A stretch of DNA of 64,000 nt from Mycobacterium hubeiense (GTDB lineage: Bacteria; Actinomycetota; Actinomycetes; Mycobacteriales; Mycobacteriaceae): assembly GCF_002838065.1 (NCBI RefSeq), contig NZ_PIZU01000018.1, positions 40,483 to 104,482 of the forward strand, written 5' to 3'. This document shows positions 9,530 through 17,622 of this stretch, piece by piece. Numbering within the stretch: position 1 is the stretch's first letter; each line of letters starts with the position of its first letter. The notes under the pieces are model-generated. The model was given only the letters and a program-made list of their open reading frames with translations. It was not told the origin of the DNA and ran no database searches. A program made the position numbers and the translations under genes.

Positions 9530-10900
9530 ATGAGCCACCCCGGAGCCACTGCATCGGATCGGCACAAAGTCGTCATCATCGGCTCTGGCTTCGGCGGTCT
9601 CAACGCCGCGAAGAAGCTCAAACGAGCCGATGTCGACATCAAGCTGATCGCTCGCACCACCCACCACCTGTTTCAGCCGCTGCTGTACCAGGTGGCCACC
9701 GGCATCATCTCCGAGGGCGAGATCGCGCCGCCCACCCGGGTGATCCTGCGCAAGCAGAAAAACGTGCAGGTCCTGCTCGGCGACGTCACCCGCATCGACC
9801 TGACCGACCAGACCGTCACCTCGGAGTTGCTCGGTCACACCTACCGGACTCCGTACGACACACTGATCGTCGCCGCCGGCGCCGGGCAGTCCTATTTCGG
9901 CAACGACCACTTCGCCGAATGGGCGCCGGGCATGAAGACCATCGACGATGCGCTGGAGTTGCGCGGCCGGATCCTCGGCGCGTTCGAACAGGCCGAGCGT
10001 TCCAGTGACCCGGTACGCCGGCAAAAGCTGCTGACGTTCACCGTGATCGGTGCCGGCCCCACCGGTGTCGAGATGGCAGGCCAGATTGCCGAACTCGCCG
10101 ACCACACGCTCAAAGGCGCGTTCCGCCACATCGATTCGACCAAAGCGCGGGTGATCCTGCTCGACGCCGCGCCCGCGGTGCTGCCGCCGATGGGCGAAAA
10201 GCTCGGCAAGAAGGCCCAGGCGCGGCTGGAGAAGATGGGGGTGGAAATCCAGCTCGGGGCGATGGTCACCGATGTGGACCGAAATGGCTTGACCGTCAAG
10301 GACTCCGACGGAACCATTCGCCGCATCGAGTCAGCGTGCAAGGTGTGGTCGGCGGGTGTTTCCGCCAGCCCGCTGGGCAAGGACCTCGCCGAACAATCGG
10401 GTGTGGAACTCGACCGCGCCGGACGGGTCAAGGTGCTGCCGGACCTGTCCATCCCGGGCCACCCCAACGTGTTCGTGGTCGGCGACATGGCCGCCGTCGA
10501 AGGCGTGCCGGGCATGGCGCAGGGCGCGATCCAAGGCGGCAAGTATGTCGCCAACCTGATCAAGGCCGAACTCAAGGGCGCCGATCCCGGCGCGCGGGAA
10601 CCGTTCCAGTACTTCGACAAAGGGTCGATGGCCACGGTGTCGCGGTTCTCCGCGGTGGCCAAGATCGGCGCGCTGGAATTCGGCGGCTTTATCGCATGGT
10701 TGGCCTGGCTGGTATTGCACCTGGTCTATTTGATCGGGTTCAAGACCAAGATCACCACGCTGCTGTCGTGGACGGTGACGTTCCTGTCCACCCATCGCGG
10801 CCAGCTGACCATCACCGAGCAACAGGCCTACGCGCGCACCAGGATCGAAGAGCTCGAGGAGATCGCGGCGGCGGTGCAGGACGAGAAGGCGGCGAGCTAG
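9530..10900 (+). CDS. ndh: Type II NADH dehydrogenase
   Basis: This 456-residue single-subunit, non-proton-pumping NADH:quinone oxidoreductase feeds electrons to menaquinone. The FAD-binding motif is VVIIGSGFGGLNAAKKL near residues 14-30 and the NADH-binding motif is FTVIGAGPTGVEMAGQIAEL near residues 173-192. A second FAD contact is VFVVGDMAAV. A hydrophobic C-terminal region (AWLAWLVLHLVYLIG) supplies membrane attachment. A GAGGAG precedes the ATG. It matches Rv1854c. It converges with ureD with only 6 bases between the stop codons. Confidence 0.95.
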   Translation: MSHPGATASDRHKVVIIGSGFGGLNAAKKLKRADVDIKLIARTTHHLFQPLLYQVATGIISEGEIAPPTRVILRKQKNVQVLLGDVTRIDLTDQTVTSELLGHTYRTPYDTLIVAAGAGQSYFGNDHFAEWAPGMKTIDDALELRGRILGAFEQAERSSDPVRRQKLLTFTVIGAGPTGVEMAGQIAELADHTLKGAFRHIDSTKARVILLDAAPAVLPPMGEKLGKKAQARLEKMGVEIQLGAMVTDVDRNGLTVKDSDGTIRRIESACKVWSAGVSASPLGKDLAEQSGVELDRAGRVKVLPDLSIPGHPNVFVVGDMAAVEGVPGMAQGAIQGGKYVANLIKAELKGADPGAREPFQYFDKGSMATVSRFSAVAKIGALEFGGFIAWLAWLVLHLVYLIGFKTKITTLLSWTVTFLSTHRGQLTITEQQAYARTRIEELEEIAAAVQDEKAAS

Positions 10901-10906
10901 AGCCGG

Positions 10907-11533
10907 CTAGAGCCTGTGCCCTTGCCACGTGGCCAGGCAGCCGCCCGCCGCCAGTTGCAGCAATGTGCCTTCGGTGTCGAAAGTTGTTGCTGGGTAGCGT
11001 AATTCGCTGACGCACGCCAGCGGGGTGTCGAGTTGGTCGTCGGCCACCGCACCGGCACCCAGTTCGATCCGGTGCCGCAGCAGCGGCCGGCCGTCGACGT
11101 CGGCGTGCAGACAACTGGACCAAAAGCCTTGCCGCTCACCGGTTCTGCCGATCTGGATGCGCTCCCGCACCCGTACGCTGCCGGTTTCGGTCAGGCGAAG
11201 CGATGTCGACGTGAGATGCCGGGAGTGACTAGCCACGATGGTGGGTTGCGGGTCGACATCGAGATCTCCCGCCACCTCGAGGTCCCAGCGTGCGTGTGAT
11301 TCGGCCGTTGCCGCGCCGGGCAGCACGACGGTGCCCGCGGCACTTCGCACCCGAAGCCGCGCCCCAGGTTCCACGACGATGCGCACCGCGACGCTGTCCC
11401 CGCCGAGTGGGGTTGCCGCCGCCGAAACCAGGTGCACGGTATCGGGTTCGGTGCGGCGCGCGGCGAGCGCTCCCCCGCACTCAATGCGTGGCGGCCGGTT
11501 GGGGCACGCGACGATCAGGATGTCGGAACGCAC
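10907..11533 (-). CDS. ureD: Urease accessory protein UreD (UreH)
   Basis: The 208-residue product is the scaffold accessory protein that binds apo-urease and recruits UreF and UreG for nickel insertion. Family features include [30 protein letters not shown] and the later [24 protein letters not shown]. The GTG at 11533 overlaps the 3' end of ureG by 19 bases and gives the same length as UreD of M. tuberculosis. An open frame continues upstream to 12067 but is a shadow of ureG. It is the last gene of the ureABCFGD operon. Confidence 0.9.
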   Translation of the reverse strand: MRSDILIVACPNRPPRIECGGALAARRTEPDTVHLVSAAATPLGGDSVAVRIVVEPGARLRVRSAAGTVVLPGAATAESHARWDLEVAGDLDVDPQPTIVASHSRHLTSTSLRLTETGSVRVRERIQIGRTGERQGFWSSCLHADVDGRPLLRHRIELGAGAVADDQLDTPLACVSELRYPATTFDTEGTLLQLAAGGCLATWQGHRL

Positions 11534-12204
11534 AGTTGCTCTCGCACCCAGGTCAGCACCGGCCCGGCCGTCGGATCCTGTGTCAGCGAGATCAGCACCG
11601 TCGGGCGGTCCTGCCGCACGGCCGCGGCGTCGCGGCGCATCACGTCGAGGTCGGCTCCGACCAGTTGAGCCAGGTCGGTTTTGTTGACCACCAAAAGATC
11701 TGAATACGTCACGCCGGGACCGCCCTTGCGCGGCACCTTGTCGCCGCCTGCGACGTCGATGACAAAGATCTGCACATCGACAAGACCCGACGAAAAGGTG
11801 GCGGTCAAGTTGTCTCCGCCGGATTCCACCAGGATGAGATCGAGCGGGGACTCCGGTCGGTGATGCGCTTCGATCAGGTCGTCGATGGCGTCCAGGTTGG
11901 CGGTGATGTCGTCGCGGATCGCGGTGTGCGGGCAACCGCCGGTCTGCACGGCGGCGATCCGCTCGTCGGGCAGCACCGCGTGTCGACGCAGGAAGTCGGC
12001 GTCCTCGGTGGTGTAGATATCGTTGGTGAGCACGGCCAGCGAGAGCTCGTCGCGCAATTGACGGCACAGCGCGGCCACCAACGCGGTCTTACCCGAACCC
12101 ACCGGGCCGCCGATGCCGATGCGCAGCGGCTCCCCCGGCCGTCGACTGCGTTTCGGTCGTTCGATGTGCGAGTGGGGCTCGCCGTCCAGGAAATGTGGTG
12201 GCAC
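11515..12204 (-). CDS. ureG: Urease accessory GTPase UreG
   Basis: The 229-residue SIMIBI-class GTPase delivers nickel to urease in a GTP-dependent way. The P-loop is GGPVGSGKT, the metal-binding Cys-Pro-His is in [11 protein letters not shown], and the guanine-specificity motif is NKTD. A histidine-containing N-terminal extension ([13 protein letters not shown]) of the sort found in actinobacterial UreG may hold nickel. It follows ureF after 13 bases and overlaps ureD. Confidence 0.95.
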   Translation of the reverse strand: MPPHFLDGEPHSHIERPKRSRRPGEPLRIGIGGPVGSGKTALVAALCRQLRDELSLAVLTNDIYTTEDADFLRRHAVLPDERIAAVQTGGCPHTAIRDDITANLDAIDDLIEAHHRPESPLDLILVESGGDNLTATFSSGLVDVQIFVIDVAGGDKVPRKGGPGVTYSDLLVVNKTDLAQLVGADLDVMRRDAAAVRQDRPTVLISLTQDPTAGPVLTWVREQLCVPTS

Positions 12205-12217
12205 CGGAAGACCTCCT

Positions 12218-12853
12218 TTACGAGAAAAACAGGGGTCGCTCGCGCTCGGTGTGGCGCTGGGCCAGCACGTCGAGCAGCGGATCGGACAGATCGGCCAGAC
12301 CCTTGCCGGCCTCTGTCGCAGTGTGGTCGCACAGCGCGGACAGTTCGAATGTCAGCGCCGCCACATCACCGGGGTCGAGAGCCAGCAGTCGCTGTGCGGC
12401 GGTCGCCGACCCCGTCATCGTGGTGTACACCACCGACAGGGCGGTGTGTTCGGGCGACAGGCCGCTGGCCGCTCCGACGGCGCCCGCCGCGACCGCGAGG
12501 TGCGGCGTGGCTCCGAACTGCGCCCAGTCGTGTTCTGGCCACACCCGCCGCGCAAGCCGAATCAACCCACGACCTTGGGTGCGGGAGGCCTGGCGCGCGG
12601 CGGGAGCCGGTGTGCGCGCGTCGGTTTCGCGGTCGGCGGTGTCGGCGGTCAGTCCGCCGCCGTGCACGGCGGCCGCGATCGAGCCGGCCACCAGACCATG
12701 AGTGCGGATGCGGCGGCGCAAAAACGCCCGCAACGTCGCTAGATCCGTCACCAAGCCGCTGGTGACAGCCTCCTCGATACCGCCGGAGTGCACATGTCCA
12801 CCCGTCGGTAGCCGAGAGTCCGACAGCATGAGCAACGTCGCGAGACTGGTCAT
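12218..12853 (-). CDS. ureF: Urease accessory protein UreF
   Basis: The 211-residue product is the urease maturation factor that gates the GTPase activity of UreG within the UreD-F-G complex. Recognisable segments are [20 protein letters not shown] near the N-terminus and [13 protein letters not shown] and [19 protein letters not shown] further on. The ATG at 12853 shares its A with the TGA of ureC, showing tight coupling. The upstream in-frame extension to 12910 would overlap ureC coding and is rejected. Confidence 0.93.
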   Translation of the reverse strand: MTSLATLLMLSDSRLPTGGHVHSGGIEEAVTSGLVTDLATLRAFLRRRIRTHGLVAGSIAAAVHGGGLTADTADRETDARTPAPAARQASRTQGRGLIRLARRVWPEHDWAQFGATPHLAVAAGAVGAASGLSPEHTALSVVYTTMTGSATAAQRLLALDPGDVAALTFELSALCDHTATEAGKGLADLSDPLLDVLAQRHTERERPLFFS

Positions 12854-14568
12854 CAGAACAGGAAATACCGTTGTGCCATCGGCAGTTCCGCGGCGGGCTG
12901 CTCCTGCCACACGTCGCCATCGATACGGACTGTGAAGGTGTCGGGTTCAACATCGATACGCGGCAGAGCATCGTTGAGAGGCATCTGAGCCTTACCGAGG
13001 TGCCGGACGTCCTTGACCGCTATCAGCGGGCGGTCGACGGCGATCCGGTCGGCGAGCCCATCGTCGATTGCCTGCGGCGCAACGAAATGCACCGACGTGG
13101 TGGCCGCAGCCGTCGCGCCGAACATCGGCCGCGGTAGCACCGGCTGCGGCGTCGGGATCGACGCGTTGGCGTCACCCATTGCGGCCCAAGCGATCATGCC
13201 GCCCTTGAGCACGGCGTGCGGCCGCACTCCGAAGAACGCCGGCTCCCACAACACCAGATCGGCCAGCTTGCCTACCTCCACCGAGCCGACTTCGCCGTCG
13301 AGCCCGTGCGCAATCGCCGGGCAGATGGTGTATTTCGCGACATAGCGGCGGGCCCGGTTGTTGTCCGCCGGGCCGTCACCAGGGAGCGCCCCGCGACGGC
13401 GCTTCATGACGTGGGCGGTCTGCCAGGTGCGGATCACCACTTCGCCGATGCGGCCCATCGCCTGTGAGTCGCTTCCGATCATCGATATGGCGCCGATGTC
13501 GTGCAGCAGGTCCTCGGCGGCGATGGTCGACGGCCTGATCCGGCTTTCGGCGAACGCCAGATCCTCGGGGATCGCGGGGTTGAGGTGGTGGCACACCATC
13601 AGCATGTCGAGGTGCTCGTCGAGCGTATTGACGGTGTGGGGGCGAGTCGGATTGGTCGAACTGGGCAGCACATTGGGTTCGGCCGCGATGGTGATGATGT
13701 CGGGTGCGTGGCCCCCGCCGGCGCCCTCGGTGTGGTAGGCGTGGATCGTTCGCCCGGCGATTGCCCCGACCGTGCTCTCGACGAACCCGGCTTCGTTGAG
13801 GGTGTCGGAGTGCAACGCCACCTGTACCCCGGATTCGTCGGCGACCCTCAGGCACGCGTCGATAGCCGCCGGGGTGGAGCCCCAATCCTCGTGCAGCTTG
13901 AAACCCGAAGCGCCGCCCCGCAATTGCTCCCACATCGCTTCGGCGCTGACGGTATTTCCTTTACCCAGCAGTGCGACGTTCAGTGGCCACGAATCCAGGG
14001 ATTCCAGCATGCGGGCGAGGTGCCAGGCACCCGGGGTCACGGTGGTGGCCTTGCTCCCTTCGGCCGGTCCCGTGCCGCCGCCGACGATCGTGGTGATGCC
14101 GCCACCCAGCGCTTCGGCCAGGATCTGCGGGCAGATCAGGTGCACGTGGGAGTCGATGCCCCCTGCGGTGAGGATGCGTCCGTTGCCGCCGATCACCTCC
14201 GTCGACGGCCCGACCACCAGGTCCGGATGCACGCCGCTCATGATGTCGGGGTTGCCCGCCTTACCGATCGCGGCGATGCGCCCGTCACGGATCCCGATGT
14301 CGGCCTTGATGATTCCCCAGTAATCGAGGATGACGGCCCCGGTGATGACCGTGTCGGGTGCGCCCTCGGCACGGGTGGCCCGACCCTGGCCCATCGACTC
14401 GCGCAGCACCTTGCCCCCGCCGAACACCGCCTCGTCACCGGCCAATCCCGGGCCTCCGCTGCGGTCCTCGGTGATCTCGATGAACAGGTCGGTGTCAGCC
14501 AATCGGATCCGGTCGCCGGTGGTCGGCCCGAACAGCGCGGCGTAGTGCTCCCGTGACAGTTCGGTCAT
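12853..14568 (-). CDS. ureC: Urease alpha subunit UreC
   Basis: The 571-residue catalytic subunit hydrolyses urea to ammonia and carbamate at a di-nickel site in the cytoplasm. Nickel ligands are visible in [13 protein letters not shown]. The carbamylated lysine is in [13 protein letters not shown] near residue 222. The mobile-flap cysteine/histidine region is [20 protein letters not shown], and a final metal ligand lies in [13 protein letters not shown]. The length matches the family (about 570 residues). It overlaps ureB by 4 bases and touches ureF by 1 base. Confidence 0.97.
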   Translation of the reverse strand: MTELSREHYAALFGPTTGDRIRLADTDLFIEITEDRSGGPGLAGDEAVFGGGKVLRESMGQGRATRAEGAPDTVITGAVILDYWGIIKADIGIRDGRIAAIGKAGNPDIMSGVHPDLVVGPSTEVIGGNGRILTAGGIDSHVHLICPQILAEALGGGITTIVGGGTGPAEGSKATTVTPGAWHLARMLESLDSWPLNVALLGKGNTVSAEAMWEQLRGGASGFKLHEDWGSTPAAIDACLRVADESGVQVALHSDTLNEAGFVESTVGAIAGRTIHAYHTEGAGGGHAPDIITIAAEPNVLPSSTNPTRPHTVNTLDEHLDMLMVCHHLNPAIPEDLAFAESRIRPSTIAAEDLLHDIGAISMIGSDSQAMGRIGEVVIRTWQTAHVMKRRRGALPGDGPADNNRARRYVAKYTICPAIAHGLDGEVGSVEVGKLADLVLWEPAFFGVRPHAVLKGGMIAWAAMGDANASIPTPQPVLPRPMFGATAAATTSVHFVAPQAIDDGLADRIAVDRPLIAVKDVRHLGKAQMPLNDALPRIDVEPDTFTVRIDGDVWQEQPAAELPMAQRYFLF

Positions 14569-14879
14569 GAGACATCCAGCCGACCGGGCGGATTCAGGCT
14601 TAGGCCGTGCACTTCCCGCTTGCCGCCCAGTGGAACCAGCGAAATACGTTGGGTCACACCGGGCTCGAATCGCACGGCGGTGCCCGCCGGGATGTCCAGC
14701 CGGTAGCCGTGTGCGGCGTCGCGGTCAAAGTCCAACGCGGCGTTGGCCTGTGGCAGATGCACGTGGCTGCCCACCTGCACCGGCCGGTCGCCGGTGTTGA
14801 CGATGTCGAGCGTCAGTCGCGGCGCACCGGCGTTGATCACCACGACGCCGGCGCCGTAGAGGATTTCGCCGGGTGTCAT
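14565..14879 (-). CDS. ureB: Urease beta subunit UreB
   Basis: The 104-residue structural subunit packs around UreC in the (UreABC)3 assembly. Family features are [11 protein letters not shown] at the start and the segment [19 protein letters not shown]. The C-terminal portion has [24 protein letters not shown]. It overlaps ureA and ureC by 4 bases each. Confidence 0.95.
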   Translation of the reverse strand: MTPGEILYGAGVVVINAGAPRLTLDIVNTGDRPVQVGSHVHLPQANAALDFDRDAAHGYRLDIPAGTAVRFEPGVTQRISLVPLGGKREVHGLSLNPPGRLDVS

Positions 14880-15178
14880 GGGATCGGGTGGTGGACGGTG
14901 ACCAGTTTGGTGCCGTCCGGGAACGTCGCCTCCACCTGGACGTCGTCGAGCATCTCGGGCACTCCCTCCATCACGTCTTCGCGGCGCAGCACCTCGCGCC
15001 CGCTGACCATCAGCTCGGCGACGGTGCGGCCGTCGCGGGCGCCTTCGAGGAGATGGTCGGTGATTATCGCGACGGCTTCGGGGTGGTTCAGCTTGAGACC
15101 ACGGGCCTGTCGACGGCGAGCCAGTTCGGCGGCATAGGAGATCAGCAGCCGGTCCTGTTCATGCGGGGTCAGACGCAT
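14876..15178 (-). CDS. ureA: Urease gamma subunit UreA
   Basis: The 100-residue structural subunit begins [20 protein letters not shown] and contains [20 protein letters not shown], both diagnostic of UreA, and ends TVHHPIP. The ATG at 15178 gives the standard length; an in-frame codon at 15196 is less likely. It is the first gene of the minus-strand urease operon. I do not see an associated urea transporter or nickel permease in the window. Confidence 0.95.
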   Translation of the reverse strand: MRLTPHEQDRLLISYAAELARRRQARGLKLNHPEAVAIITDHLLEGARDGRTVAELMVSGREVLRREDVMEGVPEMLDDVQVEATFPDGTKLVTVHHPIP

Positions 15179-15217
15179 AGTCGGCGATATTGCCATGCAC
15201 CACGGCGGTCGGCAGCG

Positions 15218-15667
15218 CTACTGGTGCGGCAGGTTCTGCAGCCGCACCTGGCCGCGCGCCACCGCGCGGTCGTTCTCGTCGGTGATGGTGATCAACCACA
15301 GCTGCTGGCGGCGGCCCCGGTGGATCGGGGTGGACACCGCGGTCAGTGTGCCGCCGCTGATCGCGCGCAGAAAGTCGGTGTTGTTGTTGACACCGACGAC
15401 GGTGCCGCCGCCGTTCTCGGTCAGCCAGACATGGCCGGACACGCTGGCGAGGCTCTCGATGATGGAGCAGTACACGCCGCCGTGCACGATTCCCCACGGT
15501 TGCAGCAGTTTGTCGTGGATCGTCAGTTGCGCGCGCCCACCATCCGGGGTGACCTCCAGATAGGTCAGACCGAGTTCCGTGTCGAATCCATCGCCGAGGC
15601 CGGCGGGCAGTTCCGTCGTCACGATCTCGTGTCTACACGGTGGGGATCCGGCGCTATCGTCGGGCAT
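15218..15667 (-). CDS. Hotdog-fold thioesterase, PaaI type (Rv1847-like)
   Basis: About 149 residues with the PaaI hotdog core: LLQPWGIVHGGVYCSIIESLAS, where the HGG turn with its following helix carries the catalytic region, then VGVNNNTDFLRA and RRQQLWLITITDE. Such enzymes hydrolyse acyl-CoA thioesters; the substrate is unknown. The ATG at 15667 overlaps the ATG of the divergent rhodanese gene inside one CATG. A GTG at 15622 is an alternative start that would free the rhodanese promoter. It ends 39 bases before ureA and is co-directional with the urease operon. Confidence 0.85.
   Translation of the reverse strand: MPDDSAGSPPCRHEIVTTELPAGLGDGFDTELGLTYLEVTPDGGRAQLTIHDKLLQPWGIVHGGVYCSIIESLASVSGHVWLTENGGGTVVGVNNNTDFLRAISGGTLTAVSTPIHRGRRQQLWLITITDENDRAVARGQVRLQNLPHQ
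15655..15660 (+). promoter_or_regulatory. Candidate -10 box for leaderless rhodanese gene
   Basis: TATCGT (TANNNT) ends 5 bases before the ATG at 15666, so transcription would begin at about the start codon. It lies inside the predicted N-terminal coding region of the divergent thioesterase if that gene starts at 15667. Confidence 0.4.
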
Positions 15668-16046
15668 GGCCAAAACTGTGAAGGACCTCGTCGAAGCCGC
15701 CAATGCCGTCGTTCCCCGGATTTCGCCGGCGCAGGCGCAGGAGCTGATGGCCAAGCCCAACACCTTGGTCGTCGATGTGCGCGACGCACCGGAAGTGCAA
15801 CAGACCGGCAAGGTCGCGGGCGCGGTGCACGTACCGCGCGGAATGCTGGAGTTTCGGGCCGACCCCGAATCTCCTTACTACGACCAGCATTTCACCAAAG
15901 ACAAGACCGTGATCCTGTACTGCGGGTCGGGCGGGCGCTCAGCGCTGTCGGGTCAGGCGCTCAAGGAACTGGGGTACGCCGAGGTGTACAACATGGGCGC
16001 CTTCAAAGACTGGGCGGAAAGCGGCGGCGCCGTCGATAGAGCCTGA
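15666..16046 (+). CDS. Single-domain rhodanese sulfurtransferase
   Basis: The 126-residue product is a rhodanese-like domain with the catalytic cysteine in YCGSGGRSALSG and the entry motif LVVDVRDAPEVQQTGKVAGA. The six-residue active loop CGSGGR is the size used for sulfur (rather than phosphate) transfer. Rhodaneses move sulfane sulfur to acceptors such as thiols. The start is set by family length and by a TANNNT box at 15655. It ends 34 bases before a strong hairpin. Confidence 0.88.
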   Translation: MAKTVKDLVEAANAVVPRISPAQAQELMAKPNTLVVDVRDAPEVQQTGKVAGAVHVPRGMLEFRADPESPYYDQHFTKDKTVILYCGSGGRSALSGQALKELGYAEVYNMGAFKDWAESGGAVDRA

Positions 16047-16080
16047 AAAGGCTTGAACCGCAGGGTCATCCGTGAAATGC

Positions 16081-16115
16081 GGTCGGGCCCCGCACACATG
16101 GCGCGGGGCCCGACC
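16081..16115. terminator. 13-bp perfect hairpin, probable bidirectional terminator
   Basis: GGTCGGGCCCCGC (16081-16093) and its exact complement (16103-16115) flank a 9-base loop. On the plus strand it lies 34 bases after the rhodanese stop. On the minus strand it would end the candidate iron-regulated sRNA. It lacks a long U-tract, which is common in mycobacteria. Confidence 0.75.
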
Positions 16116-16175
16116 TTCGAGTGGACCGGGGGTCTCTGCAGCCCTCAGGACTCCGGCGCGGTCCGGTGGTCTCGT
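16081..16175 (-). ncRNA. mrsI: Candidate iron-responsive small RNA, MrsI-like
   Basis: A minus-strand unit of about 95 bases has a promoter (-35-like TTGCTT, -10 TATCCT at 16182-16187) with an IdeR-like palindrome in the spacer and ends in the hairpin at 16081-16115. No protein frame fits. In M. tuberculosis the iron-responsive sRNA MrsI (ncRv11846, IdeR-controlled, about 100 nt) lies between blaI and the Rv1847 gene. Here the interval between the same two neighbours holds this unit, in the matching relative orientation. I could not compare nucleotide sequence with MrsI, so the identity rests on position, promoter and structure. Confidence 0.6.
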
Positions 16176-16184
16176 GCCTAGAGG

Positions 16185-16203
16185 ATAGGCAAGGCTTGCC
16201 TAA
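16185..16203 (-). promoter_or_regulatory. IdeR-like iron box in the promoter of the candidate sRNA
   Basis: A perfect 17-base palindrome (TAGGCAAGGCTTGCCTA, 16186-16202) sits between a -35-like TTGCTT and a -10 TATCCT on the minus strand. It matches 13-14 of 19 positions of the IdeR consensus TTAGGTTAGGCTAACCTAA. It overlaps the last codons of the neighbouring gene. The only transcription unit it could control in this direction is the short region ending at 16081. Confidence 0.55.
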
Positions 16204-16976
16204 TTAAGCAACCCCTTCCCTGCCATCGCCCGGCTCGTGCCGCGAACGGGCAGCCCGAAGCCGACCAGCGCGTCGAGCACGGCCTGGCCGCGGCGCATGC
16301 TGGTCAACTCGCTCGAGCCGGCCAGCAGCGGCACCTGGGTGGCGGCGCTGACGACGGCGGCGCCGACGATATTCCACATCGAAGAGATGGCCATGGCTCC
16401 CCCGCTGACCTCCAGCAGCCGGCGGAACAACGGGTCGAGGGCGCGGTGGCTGCGATGCGCGATCCAGGTGGTCAGCGCGGCTTCGCTGGGCAGCGCGACG
16501 ATGCCGTCGCGGGTGGCACTGCCGAGCCGGTCCGGACGGTCCGCGAAGAAGGGGTCGTCGGGCAGGGCTCGCAGCGTGGGATCGACGACTCCGACCCAGT
16601 CGATGGCCCCCTCGGAATCGACGTGCACCCACAGGTTCTCCAGCCCGGTGTCCCAGGCGCGGCCCTCGAGCACCACGAGCGGCACCACCCGTCCGACCAC
16701 CACGTGGGCCAGGGTCGCGGCCAGTTGCTGGGCGGCTGCGGTGCGGCTGTCCATCTCGTCGGCGGCAACGTCGAACATCCGCCGGAGACGATCGGTCGTC
16801 ACCGCCTCGGCCAGCGGCCACCACCGACGACGGGACAAATCGCCCATCACCGCGACGCCGTACACCCTCGGGCACTCCGGATACAGCTCACGAAGTCGCC
16901 TGCTGGACTCGTGTAACGGCAGCATCCGCCTGATTGCCATGCCTGCGATGAGCGGATCGTCGACCACAACCGTCAT
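16200..16976 (-). CDS. Iron-box-controlled protein, possibly FhuF/IucA-C-terminal-like
   Basis: The 258-residue product starts at the ATG at 16976 (MTVVVDDPLIAGMAIRR), preceded by GGGAGG. It has no signal peptide or membrane segment and only one cysteine (YPECPRVYG). Its layout (LRELYPECPRVYGVAVMG, WPLAEAVTTDRLRRMF, WNIVGAAVVSAA) recalls the iron-related FhuF/IucC-C-terminal-like proteins, but the C-terminal CC iron-sulfur motif of ferric reductase FhuF is absent, so an electron-transfer role is doubtful. An IdeR box overlaps its promoter, implying induction under low iron. I recall no annotated equivalent between blaI and Rv1847 in M. tuberculosis. Confidence 0.7.
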   Translation of the reverse strand: MTVVVDDPLIAGMAIRRMLPLHESSRRLRELYPECPRVYGVAVMGDLSRRRWWPLAEAVTTDRLRRMFDVAADEMDSRTAAAQQLAATLAHVVVGRVVPLVVLEGRAWDTGLENLWVHVDSEGAIDWVGVVDPTLRALPDDPFFADRPDRLGSATRDGIVALPSEAALTTWIAHRSHRALDPLFRRLLEVSGGAMAISSMWNIVGAAVVSAATQVPLLAGSSELTSMRRGQAVLDALVGFGLPVRGTSRAMAGKGLLN

Positions 16977-16993
16977 GAAGCCTCCCGAGTGAC

Positions 16994-17012
16994 TTAGGTT
17001 AGCCTTACTATA
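16994..17012 (-). promoter_or_regulatory. IdeR box upstream of the iron-box-controlled gene
   Basis: The minus strand reads TATAGTAAGGCTAACCTAA, matching 15 of 19 positions of the IdeR consensus. Its first six bases, TATAGT, also form a TANNNT -10 box, so IdeR-Fe would block the promoter directly. It lies 18 bases upstream of the ATG at 16976. Confidence 0.75.
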
Positions 17013-17141
17013 GTCACCGGCATCTCGGGGGCCAGTCCCTGTGACTCGATTCACATCACGTCACAGAACGGCGGTTGACCTTGGCCGAAGGACGCCGACG
17101 ACGGCCGAGGCGTCACGTCCGCCGATGGATACGACACACGG

Positions 17142-17157
17142 TAGTAAGCCCGTAGTA
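17142..17157 (+). promoter_or_regulatory. TAGTA half-sites upstream of blaI, possible BlaI operator
   Basis: TAGTA occurs at 17142-17146 and 17153-17157, 35-50 bases upstream of the blaI start. BlaI/MecI repressors bind TACTA/TAGTA-type dyads and usually autoregulate. The second half-site is not in clean inverted orientation, so this is only a candidate. Confidence 0.3.
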
Positions 17158-17191
17158 CCCTGAATTCAGTGCTCAAGAGAGTGAACGGAAC

Positions 17192-17608
17192 ATGGCGAAA
17201 ATGACGCGTCTGGGTGACCTCGAGCGCGAGGTGATGGACCATCTGTGGTCCGCGCGTGAGCCGCAAACCGTGCGCCAGGTGCACGAGGCCCTCGCCGCCA
17301 GGCGCGATCTTGCCTACACCACGATCATGACCGTGCTGCAGCGGTTGGCGAAGAAGAATCTCGTCGTGCAGCACCGCGACGACCGGGCCCACCGCTACGC
17401 GCCCACCCACGGCCGCGACGAGCTGGTGGCCGGCCTGATGGTCGACGCGCTCGACCAGGCTGCGGACTCCGGTAGCCGGGAGGCTGCGCTGGTGCACTTC
17501 GTCGAGCGCGTGGGCGCCGACGAGGCCGCCGCGCTGCGCCGCGCACTGGCCGAGCTGGAGGCGAAAGTCCGCGTTACCCGGCCTGCTGGTAATCCGGGCA
17601 CCGGCTGA
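17192..17608 (+). CDS. blaI: BlaI/MecI-family transcriptional repressor
   Basis: The 138-residue winged-helix repressor contains LGDLEREVMDHLWSAREPQTVRQVHEAL and the recognition region LAYTTIMTVLQRLAKKNLV, both typical of BlaI/MecI. In M. tuberculosis BlaI controls the beta-lactamase gene blaC and ATP synthase genes, and is inactivated when its partner protease responds to beta-lactams. The blaR gene follows after 14 bases. No beta-lactamase gene is present in the window, so its targets must be elsewhere. Confidence 0.93.
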   Translation: MAKMTRLGDLEREVMDHLWSAREPQTVRQVHEALAARRDLAYTTIMTVLQRLAKKNLVVQHRDDRAHRYAPTHGRDELVAGLMVDALDQAADSGSREAALVHFVERVGADEAAALRRALAELEAKVRVTRPAGNPGTG

Positions 17609-17622
17609 GAGAGACTTACAGC

